A DNA stretch of 6,398 nucleotides from Cytophagaceae bacterium (lineage in GTDB: Bacteria > Bacteroidota > Bacteroidia > Cytophagales > Flexibacteraceae): NCBI GenBank assembly GCA_947464365.1, contig CANHWS010000201.1:1-6398 (forward strand). The letters are read 5' to 3'. This document shows, in pieces, positions 1 through 5,052 of the stretch. Position 1 is the first letter of the stretch. Each line of letters starts with the position of its first letter. Below the pieces are notes generated by a model. It made no database searches. It saw only the letters and a list, made by a program, of their open reading frames with translations, and was not told the DNA's origin. Both the position numbers and the translations under genes were made by a program.

Positions 1-162
1 GCAGGTCAAAACCATGCTGCCGTCTGGTGAGAATACCGCGGACAATAATCCCTTGGTATGTCCGCGAAAGGTCACGCTAGGCTTTGTCTCATTGTCCCAA
101 CCCAAAGAGAAACTTAAGCTAAGGACTATGGGTAAGAAGATATAAAGTTCCGAGAGTATCAT
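1..162 (-). CDS. Secreted WD40-repeat protein, N-terminal fragment (cut by window edge)
   Basis: Reading the minus strand from ATG at 160-162 gives 54 open codons that run off the window. Residues 1 to about 20 are strongly hydrophobic (MILSELYIFLPIVLSLSF) and look like a signal peptide or membrane anchor. Residues 34-54 (GHTKGLLSAVFSPDGSMVLT) match the start of a WD40 blade: the GH dipeptide at 34-35 and the FSPDG turn at 44-48 are the hallmark positions of bacterial WD40 repeats. An in-frame stop at 187-189, with no other ATG after it, fixes the start. It lies 53 nt after the preceding gene on the same strand, so it is probably the last visible member of the leftward operon. WD40 propellers are protein-interaction scaffolds; the exported form suggests an envelope or extracellular role, which is inference. 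The number of blades and any fused domain lie outside the window. Confidence 0.75.
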   Translation of the reverse strand, partial: MILSELYIFLPIVLSLSFSLGWDNETKPSVTFRGHTKGLLSAVFSPDGSMVLTC

Positions 163-215
163 AACCCAAAGATGATGGATAAAGCATTAATTTCCTACCG
201 AACCATCCTGAGATC

Positions 216-590
216 CTAATGTTTCAACTGTACATAATCCGTCGCCAAAACACCAAGATACCAAGCCGGCTGTTCTACTCCATCACCCCATTTTAGGTCA
301 TAGGAGGTGTTGGATTGATAGGATCTTTGCGGATCATTAGCAAATGAGGAATCATTAGGATTTACCCGATCAATTGGATCATCTACTAGAAATTTTGAAT
401 CCGCAGGTATCCCATAGATCGAGGTCATTGTGTTAAGGTTAGCACCCTTCTCATAACCCACAGCGACAAAGTGGTTTCGTAGCCGCGAACGCATACGCCA
501 GTATTTGTAGTGGTCAGTTTCAGTCAAACTTTGGCCAAACGCAACACAAGTATACAGCAGTAAGAAACTGCACATGACTAGTGATTTCAT
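216..590 (-). CDS. Short secreted protein resembling the N-terminal piece of a larger Bacteroidota family
   Basis: A 124-residue product with a clear signal peptide at residues 1-19 (hydrophobic core SFLLLYTCVAFG, likely cut before QSL). The mature part starts with an HYKYWRMRSRLRNHFVAVG stretch and ends with WGDGVEQPAWYLGVLATDY. From memory, these resemble the opening of large exported Bacteroidota proteins of unknown function, in which a WGDAT..GWYIGVLATEY-like segment is followed by hundreds more residues. Here a TAG stop comes four residues after that segment, and no other frame downstream continues it. The gene may therefore be a truncated relic or a trimmed stand-alone version. It begins 5 nt after the upstream lipoprotein gene, so translation is probably coupled. 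No catalytic motif is visible. The CDS is well supported; the family assignment is tentative. Confidence 0.7.
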   Translation of the reverse strand: MKSLVMCSFLLLYTCVAFGQSLTETDHYKYWRMRSRLRNHFVAVGYEKGANLNTMTSIYGIPADSKFLVDDPIDRVNPNDSSFANDPQRSYQSNTSYDLKWGDGVEQPAWYLGVLATDYVQLKH

Positions 591-595
591 AGTTA

Positions 596-1207
596 TTAAC
601 GTGGATTAAGGGTAAGGACATATGGTACGTTATCAACATTCGTACTCAATATAATAGAATTTTGACTAGTGCTAACATCCGCATAAAAACTTGGATAGGT
701 AACAGCACTGATTTTTCTTGGAATCAACGCATACCTAACCACATAACGATCGTTTATGTACTCTTGTAACGACCACAAAAGATTAATTTTGGCCACATCA
801 CTAAATAAATCTGTTCTAATATTGGTAAATACAACTGTGAAGTTTGTTCGGTTGAGAATAGCTACCGTGTCACACTTTTGAGTTGGAAAATAACTAATCA
901 CCCTATAGCACTCACTTGCTGGATCCGATGGCTTACGGTTTCTACGTTCCGAAGGCTGATCAAAATCCCTAAAATCAATCACCTTATTCCGCAAATGCAG
1001 GGTATCAAGGTAGGAGCTACGGTCAACACCATTGATGGTATAGCCTGTGACTTTGTAACGGTCGCCAAAAGAGCGTACCAAAGCACGTAACTTAATAGCT
1101 GCTTCCTCCTCTTCTGGTGGACAAGGCTCTTCTCGCTTGCAAGTACTAAGTCCAAGACATAAGCCTACCAGAAAAAAAAATCGTGTGATAAATCGTGTCA
1201 TGGCCAT
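596..1207 (-). CDS. Predicted lipoprotein of unknown function
   Basis: The product has 203 residues. The N-terminus is a lipoprotein-type signal: basic residues, a hydrophobic stretch from F10 to L20, then the lipobox-like L-S-T-C ending at Cys23. The -1 Thr is less usual than Gly or Ala. The residues after the cysteine (KREEPCPPEEEE) are charged and rich in Glu, which fits the loose acidic surface-export signals of Bacteroidota lipoproteins; this is an inference. The rest has beta-rich alternation (VVFTNIRT, YVVRYALIPR, SIILSTNV) and no domain I recognise. A second ATG two codons downstream (1199-1201) is an equally possible start. The gene sits 5 nt after the T9SS cargo gene and 5 nt before the next gene, so it is tightly embedded in the operon. 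Its signal peptide contains an unbroken T9 tract encoding Phe10-12. Confidence 0.8.
   Translation of the reverse strand: MAMTRFITRFFFLVGLCLGLSTCKREEPCPPEEEEAAIKLRALVRSFGDRYKVTGYTINGVDRSSYLDTLHLRNKVIDFRDFDQPSERRNRKPSDPASECYRVISYFPTQKCDTVAILNRTNFTVVFTNIRTDLFSDVAKINLLWSLQEYINDRYVVRYALIPRKISAVTYPSFYADVSTSQNSIILSTNVDNVPYVLTLNPR
1172..1180 (-). repeat. T9 homopolymer inside the lipoprotein signal peptide
   Basis: Nine consecutive A on the plus strand (T on the coding strand) encode exactly Phe10-Phe11-Phe12 in the hydrophobic core of the lipoprotein signal. A one-base slip would frameshift the whole mature protein. Phe runs in signal peptides arise easily by composition, so this is weaker evidence for a switch than the G9 tract. 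Confidence 0.8.
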
Positions 1208-1212
1208 TGGTG

Positions 1213-2562
1213 TTAAAGTTTGACAAATCGTGAAGTAAAAGTGCTGCTGCTAGTACTAACCCGCACTTGGTAGAGCCCTGGAGCCAAGCCCTGAATATCG
1301 ATTGTCTGGTCAGGCAGATAAACACCCTGTAGGCAGGTGCGGCCAATAGCATCTAGGATGGTATAGCCCCCCCCCACATGGCCAGAACCCAAACGTAGAT
1401 GCAAACTTGAAGTAGCTGGGTTGGGGTACACCCCCATTGGCTGCTCTGGTCTAACCTCAATCTCTTTAGGTGTAGAGAGCGGGAACTGTTTGATGCGTGG
1501 GTAAATACCATCAGCTACGATAATGGCTTTACCATAACGGGTGTGAAAATTATCTATCCAGGTTTTGTCTGTAAAAGCCGAGTCCACTAGTACATATTGA
1601 GCAGTTTGACGATCAAATCTGTAGATATTGTGGTGATCAGAAGCTTGGCCATTAGGCAAAGCATATCGATCTACAAAATAAACCGAATCTAGCTTGTTGG
1701 TTATGGAAAAGGTTTGCGCCCCTCCTGCACCAGTCGGAAAGGGTGGAACATTTGATTTCCTATAGAAATATCTACTGGTTCCTCTTTTCTGGACTAACTG
1801 ACCAGGAAACATAAATGGATAAGTTATAGAATCATTAGCACTAGCCAAGCCAAAAGAATAATATTGATTTGAGCTGCTGATTGGGAAATAAAAACCAAAA
1901 TTAAATTTAACGATATTCGTCGACCCAGTTACAAACAGCCTTGTTGAAGCATTGTAAGTCCCATGCTTGAGCCAAGTCTCTTGTCCTCTATTTTCAACTT
2001 TTAAGCCTGTGAGTACCCCTGCCTCATAAAAGAAAGATATGAAGCCGTACTCAGATCTCATTTTTCGTTTTAAAACAAAAGTGTTACAATCAAAAACATA
2101 CAGCGAATCAGATGTTTGCATAACATATTCACCTGCAACCTTAAATGCAGTTAGTGCATAATTTCGAGAAGCAATGAAAATTGTGGGATTCTGATCAAGG
2201 ATGAAATTCCCCCGAACCATAGTCGCAATTTTGAGCGTATCAAGTGCTGGATGATTAAATCTGTTAGACGTAAATGCAAAAATAAGCGCAGTATCGGAGG
2301 TGACATTATGGATGCTATAATGTTCAGCCTTAAAAGCAGGATAACTATACCTCGGGCCTAAACTACCATCGCTATTGATTACCCCCGTTTTCAATGTAGT
2401 GTAGTAATTAAAAGTAATATATTGATACTGCCCATTGGCTGAGGCATTTAAATATTGAAAGCGATCAATACTACCACCTACTAATGGTACAGATAACCAT
2501 TGCCCCAAAACCACTAATGGCAAGAAGAGGGCTAAGAGGAAAGTTAGAAGGATCCGTGCCAT
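1213..2562 (-). CDS. Secreted protein with T9SS type A C-terminal sorting domain
   Basis: I start this at the ATG at 2560-2562 (449 residues); a TTG two codons upstream is also open but less likely. Residues 1-19 form a classic signal peptide (ARILLTFLLALFLPLVVLG, cut near GQ). The last ~75 residues are a Por/T9SS sorting domain: YPNPATSSLHLRL at 379-391, the central ILDAIGRTCLQG, then LAPGLYQVRV and a final RFVKL. In this family the domain directs passage through the type IX translocon and is usually removed as the protein is released or anchored to surface lipopolysaccharide. The 350-residue passenger is rich in aromatic and beta-forming stretches (YQYITFNYYTTL, SLYVFDC, NIYRFDRQ) separated by Asp/Asn/Gly turns. 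This could be a beta-propeller, but I see no family signature or active site. It follows the upstream gene by 28 nt. Base composition is AT-rich, and a G9 tract (1367-1375) lies inside the sorting domain. Confidence 0.9.
   Translation of the reverse strand: MARILLTFLLALFLPLVVLGQWLSVPLVGGSIDRFQYLNASANGQYQYITFNYYTTLKTGVINSDGSLGPRYSYPAFKAEHYSIHNVTSDTALIFAFTSNRFNHPALDTLKIATMVRGNFILDQNPTIFIASRNYALTAFKVAGEYVMQTSDSLYVFDCNTFVLKRKMRSEYGFISFFYEAGVLTGLKVENRGQETWLKHGTYNASTRLFVTGSTNIVKFNFGFYFPISSSNQYYSFGLASANDSITYPFMFPGQLVQKRGTSRYFYRKSNVPPFPTGAGGAQTFSITNKLDSVYFVDRYALPNGQASDHHNIYRFDRQTAQYVLVDSAFTDKTWIDNFHTRYGKAIIVADGIYPRIKQFPLSTPKEIEVRPEQPMGVYPNPATSSLHLRLGSGHVGGGYTILDAIGRTCLQGVYLPDQTIDIQGLAPGLYQVRVSTSSSTFTSRFVKL
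1367..1375 (-). repeat. G9 homopolymer inside the T9SS sorting domain
   Basis: Nine consecutive C on the plus strand (G on the coding strand) encode the Gly-Gly-Gly at residues 397-399 of the T9SS cargo protein, just before ILDAIGRT. Tracts of this length are prone to slipped-strand mispairing. By hand translation, one extra G brings a TGA within about 20 codons and one fewer brings a TAG within about six, so either change removes most of the sorting domain. Confidence 0.85.
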
Positions 2563-2590
2563 AACCAAAGGATTTAACTAAAGGTACGTC

Positions 2591-3286
2591 TTATTTTTGG
2601 TTTTCCAAAGCGGTTACCTTGGCCTTCAGGGCATCGTTCTCCTTCTTGAGCTCGATGACATACAAGAACAGCTCCTCGATCTTTTTGGTATTCTCCTTGG
2701 CGATTAAGGCTAGGTCAAGTCCCCCTTGTTGGATTTCTTTGGCAGTTGGTATGCCCGGCAAGTGTTTTTCGCGTTTGACAAAGGCCTCGACGGTATCTAA
2801 AGCTGGCAACTTATAGTCTGGTTGGAAAACATAGTCACCCCAGTTTTCAAATGCTAGGCCGTTCATCACCAATGCACTGCGGAACACAGCTAAGCCATCA
2901 ACGGATAGCAAGTAGTTGAGCTCAAGTGAATTGTTTGCCGTAGCATTTTGTTTGGTCAACGAGGAGATGCTTGGGGCAGAATCGTCTGCATCATTGTATT
3001 GATTTGCTTTATTGAGTTCTTGCCAATCAACAAGACCAAGCTTTGGAACCTTTTCACCAAGCACCACACGGTACAGCTGTCGCTGTATTTGTTCAGGAGC
3101 TCCAACGAGTTCCATATACTCCCTTGTGAACAGGGTTTTGCTAGAGGTTAGGGCTCCTACTATGGCAAGATCAGCCTTAGGCATAGCAAAAGTGCAAGTT
3201 TGGCCAAGGCCTAAGCAAAGCACGACCATAAAAAATAGACCCCAAAAATTTGGCAGATGGTGTCTTATCGAGGTTGGATGTACCAT
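2591..3286 (-). CDS. Secreted fibre-tail-like protein with C-terminal coiled coil
   Basis: The open frame reaches 3409, but I place the start at the ATG at 3284-3286 (231 residues). That start directly precedes a signal peptide (hydrophobic FWGLFFMVVLCLGLG, cut near TFA at residue 34), and a promoter-like box lies inside the upstream extension. The C-terminal third is a module common in Bacteroidota surface and fibre-like proteins: NWGDYVFQPDYKLPAL from residue 148, then VEAFVKREKHLPGIPTAKEI with HLPGIP at 175-180, then a heptad-patterned helix (residues ~199-231, TKKIEELFLYVIELKKEND) that should form a coiled coil. In related proteins this tail follows long repeat or head regions and probably drives trimerisation. 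Here the head (residues 35-147) is short and unlike anything I recognise. It is the first gene of the leftward operon, 28 nt before the T9SS cargo gene. It has no T9SS sorting domain, so its final location after Sec export is open. Confidence 0.82.
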   Translation of the reverse strand: MVHPTSIRHHLPNFWGLFFMVVLCLGLGQTCTFAMPKADLAIVGALTSSKTLFTREYMELVGAPEQIQRQLYRVVLGEKVPKLGLVDWQELNKANQYNDADDSAPSISSLTKQNATANNSLELNYLLSVDGLAVFRSALVMNGLAFENWGDYVFQPDYKLPALDTVEAFVKREKHLPGIPTAKEIQQGGLDLALIAKENTKKIEELFLYVIELKKENDALKAKVTALENQK

Positions 3287-3356
3287 AAATCTGGTCAAAT
3301 GCGTTTGTGATCCGAAACAAAGAGCCAGACAGTTGGTCAGTCCCACACGTGCAGAA

Positions 3357-3364
3357 CAAACATA
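3357..3364 (-). promoter_or_regulatory. Candidate -7 box of the surface-protein operon
   Basis: On the minus strand this reads TATGTTTG, an exact match to the Bacteroidota -7 consensus TAnnTTTG. Transcription would start near 3350 and give a leader of about 64 nt before the ATG at 3284-3286. A good -33 TTTG at the usual 19-nt spacing is missing; the nearest TTTG (3379-3382) is only 14 nt away. A single octamer can match by chance, so this is a moderate call. Confidence 0.45.
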
Positions 3365-3564
3365 AAAGTCAATAATGACAAAGTCAAGACATTGGTCAAG
3401 ATTTAACATTACACTGACATTGGCTGGGTGTCGATCAAATGCAGTTGACTACACCGGATAGGCCCAGTGGGCTGCTACATCCAACAAAGGCTATTGTGTG
3501 AAGGGACTTAGATTCGCCCACACATTTTCCCCCACACACCAATCCACCAACCTGATCCTAGGCG

Positions 3565-3572
3565 TACCTTTG
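3565..3572 (+). promoter_or_regulatory. Candidate -7 box of the dehydrogenase gene
   Basis: The sequence TACCTTTG is an exact match to TAnnTTTG and is followed by CACCG, a context often seen in Bacteroidota promoters. The start of transcription would be near 3579, giving a leader of about 69 nt to the ATG at 3648. No TTTG is present at the expected -33 position. Two CCTAGG palindromes flank it, at 3557-3562 and 3587-3592. Confidence 0.55.
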
Positions 3573-3647
3573 CACCGCTGTTAAGCCCTAGGTCTGGCAG
3601 CATCTCAGCATCTACACCAAAGCCATTCCCCTCCCGACAAGCACCCG

Positions 3648-4949
3648 ATGTCAACCCACCCTAGCAACGAGTCTGCCAAGCAGGCCAACACCAAGGCCCT
3701 ATTGGCCCAATACGAAGCCAAACGTCCACACATCGTCTTTGAGTGGAAAGACACTGAAACCGATGCCGAGGGCTGGGTCGTGATCAATAGCCTTCGGGGT
3801 GGCGCCGCTGGTGGAGGTACCCGGATGCGCAAGGGCCTAGACCGCCGCGAGGTCGAGAGCCTAGCCAAAACAATGGAGGTCAAGTTCACCGTCTGCGGAC
3901 CTGCTATCGGTGGGGCTAAGTCGGGCATCAACTTTGACCCGTCGGACCCACGCAAAAAAGAAGTCCTCCAACGCTGGTTCAAGGCGGTTTATCCGATGCT
4001 CAAGAGCTATTATGGCACGGGGGGCGACCTCAATGTTGATGGCTTTGAGGAGGTTATCCCAATCACCGAGGAGTTCGGCCTCTGGCACCCGCAAGAAGGC
4101 ATCGTGGTCGGCAACCTAAAGCCCAACAAACCAACTAAAATCAAGATCGTGGGTCAGCTGCGGGCAGGCGTTAGCAAGGTCGTCGAAGATGCCCGCTACA
4201 CACCCGAACCAGACCGCAAGTACACCGTTACGGACCTAATTACAGGTTGGGGTGTTGCGATGTCTGTGGCGCATTACTATCAGCTATGGCATGGCCTAGG
4301 GCAGGTCGGAAACCCTACTAGCGGCCAACCATTGGCAGGCAAACGGGCCATTATCCAGGGATGGGGCAATGTCGCTGCTGCTGCGGGGCTTTACCTAGCC
4401 GAGCTTGGCGTCAAGATTGTCGGCATCCTGGACCGCCAAGGCGCCCTATTGGTACCCGAGGGCCTCGACTACCAAGCCATCAAACAGCTATACCTAAACC
4501 GCCAACACAACACCTTGGTAGCCGATGGTCTGATCCCCCTTGACGAGGCCATGACCAAGGTCTGGGATATGGGTGCTGAGATATTTGTACCGGGGGCAGC
4601 CAGTCGCCTAGTTACGCAAGACCAAGTCAGCCGCATGATCAAGGCCGGCCTAGAGGTCATCAGCTCGGGTGCCAATGTGCCCTTTGCCGATGCCGAGATC
4701 TTCATGGGCCCGATTGGCGAGTATGCCGATGCGCACGTGTCCGTCATCCCTGATTTTGTTGCCAACTGTGGTATGGCCCGTGTCTTTGCCTACCTGATGC
4801 AGCCTAAGGCCGAAATCACGGACCAAGCCATCTTTAGTGATACCAGCGAGGTCATCCGCGAGGCCCTGACCAAAGTTCATCAATCGCACCCTAGCCACAC
4901 CGACATCACCAGTGCCTGTTTTGAGGTTGCCCTTGGTGTGCTGATGTAG
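3648..4949 (+). CDS. Glu/Leu/Phe/Val dehydrogenase family enzyme
   Basis: A complete 433-residue amino acid dehydrogenase, which would catalyse reversible NAD(P)-dependent oxidative deamination of an amino acid to its 2-oxo acid and ammonium in the cytoplasm. The N-terminal dimerisation/substrate domain has GGAAGGGTRMRKGLD (51-65), a likely substrate-binding Lys79 in MEVKF, the catalytic-type Lys91 in GPAIGGAKSGI, and Asp127 in GTGGDLNVD as the probable proton-shuttling acid. The Rossmann domain begins around 230, with the nucleotide loop QGWGNVAAAAG (237-247) and Asp262 at the end of the second strand (VGILD), which usually favours NAD over NADP. SSGANVPFAD and IPDFVANCGMA match the conserved C-terminal segments of the family. 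Length is normal and no key residue is missing. The GGTRM segment recalls leucine dehydrogenases, while the overall length is closer to glutamate dehydrogenases, so the substrate is undecided. It appears monocistronic, with its own promoter. Confidence 0.93.
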   Translation: MSTHPSNESAKQANTKALLAQYEAKRPHIVFEWKDTETDAEGWVVINSLRGGAAGGGTRMRKGLDRREVESLAKTMEVKFTVCGPAIGGAKSGINFDPSDPRKKEVLQRWFKAVYPMLKSYYGTGGDLNVDGFEEVIPITEEFGLWHPQEGIVVGNLKPNKPTKIKIVGQLRAGVSKVVEDARYTPEPDRKYTVTDLITGWGVAMSVAHYYQLWHGLGQVGNPTSGQPLAGKRAIIQGWGNVAAAAGLYLAELGVKIVGILDRQGALLVPEGLDYQAIKQLYLNRQHNTLVADGLIPLDEAMTKVWDMGAEIFVPGAASRLVTQDQVSRMIKAGLEVISSGANVPFADAEIFMGPIGEYADAHVSVIPDFVANCGMARVFAYLMQPKAEITDQAIFSDTSEVIREALTKVHQSHPSHTDITSACFEVALGVLM

Positions 4950-4984
4950 GTACTGGAAACAAGTAACATTTTGGGATCAATTGG

Positions 4985-5021
4985 GGCACCTTAGGTACAA
5001 TTTTTGTGGTATCAGGGTGCC
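4985..5021 (+). terminator. Long hairpin after the dehydrogenase gene, possible terminator
   Basis: The arms GGCACCTT (4985-4992) and AGGGTGCC (5014-5021) pair. After a bulged A at 4993, GGTAC (4994-4998) pairs with GTATC (5009-5013), closing a 10-nt AT-rich loop. I count 13 pairs, two of them G-U. It starts 35 nt after the dehydrogenase stop. There is no run of T directly after it, so it is not a textbook intrinsic terminator. It could instead stabilise the 3' end or form part of the next gene's leader. Confidence 0.4.
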
Positions 5022-5033
5022 TCAGCATATTTG
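5003..5033 (+). promoter_or_regulatory. Candidate promoter of the PH-domain membrane protein gene
   Basis: TTTG at 5003-5006 is followed after exactly 19 nt by CATATTTG at 5026-5033, which matches the Bacteroidota -7 box TAnnTTTG in all but the first base. Transcription would start near 5040 and leave a short leader of about 13 nt before the ATG at 5053. It overlaps the two hairpins described here, so the same bases cannot be assigned to both roles with certainty. Confidence 0.35.
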
Positions 5034-5037
5034 CTGA
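5022..5037 (+). other. Perfect 6-bp hairpin just upstream of the PH-domain gene
   Basis: TCAGCA (5022-5027) and TGCTGA (5032-5037) are perfect reverse complements around the 4-nt loop TATT. The hairpin directly abuts the longer hairpin ending at 5021, so in RNA the two could stack. It ends 15 nt before the ATG at 5053, close enough to influence ribosome access if transcription comes from upstream. In DNA it could equally be a small operator over the candidate -7 box. Confidence 0.35.
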
Positions 5038-5052
5038 TGCCCCATCAATGCC

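Larger units (their letters stand above)
3287..3647. other. Divergent intergenic region between surface operon and dehydrogenase gene
   Basis: This stretch of 361 nt holds no convincing gene if the leftward gene starts at 3286. It contains one Bacteroidota -7-like box on each strand (3357-3364 minus, 3565-3572 plus), each about 65 nt upstream of a likely transcription start-to-ATG leader. It also contains two CCTAGG palindromes around the rightward box and a C/A-rich stretch at 3516-3549 with a repeated CCCACACA. No tRNA, small RNA or mobile-element end is evident. Confidence 0.6.

Noticed and set aside
187..240. Frameshift continuation of the 124-residue protein
   Set aside because: The alternative frame adds only a short tail (VETLGSQDGSVGN) before a stop at 187-189 and does not resemble the family's continuation, so a simple one-base error would not restore a longer protein.
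1146..1352. A 68-codon frame across the junction of the T9SS cargo and lipoprotein genes
   Set aside because: It is out of frame with both well-supported genes, has no recognisable features, and the frame reached by losing one G from the G9 tract hits a TAG before entering it.
2563..2568. TTG start two codons upstream of the T9SS cargo ATG
   Set aside because: TTG is a rarer start and adds only two residues before a normal signal peptide that begins well at the ATG at 2560-2562.
3012..3365. A 117-codon plus-strand frame opposite the fibre-tail-like gene
   Set aside because: It is antisense to the signal peptide and head of a supported secreted protein, with an Arg/Ser/Cys-rich shadow-like composition.
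3287..3409. N-terminal extension of the fibre-tail-like protein from an ATG at 3409
   Set aside because: It precedes the signal peptide, contains no export signal of its own and overlaps a candidate promoter; the ATG at 3284-3286 fits better.
3516..3549. CCCACACA repeats in the intergenic region as a possible repeat array
   Set aside because: Only two short imperfect copies occur in a C/A-rich stretch, with no regular spacer and no CRISPR-like structure.
3605..3982. A 125-codon minus-strand frame opposite the start of the dehydrogenase
   Set aside because: It lies antisense to strongly conserved dehydrogenase codons, its Arg/Pro/Ser-rich composition is typical of a shadow frame, and it would cover the leader.
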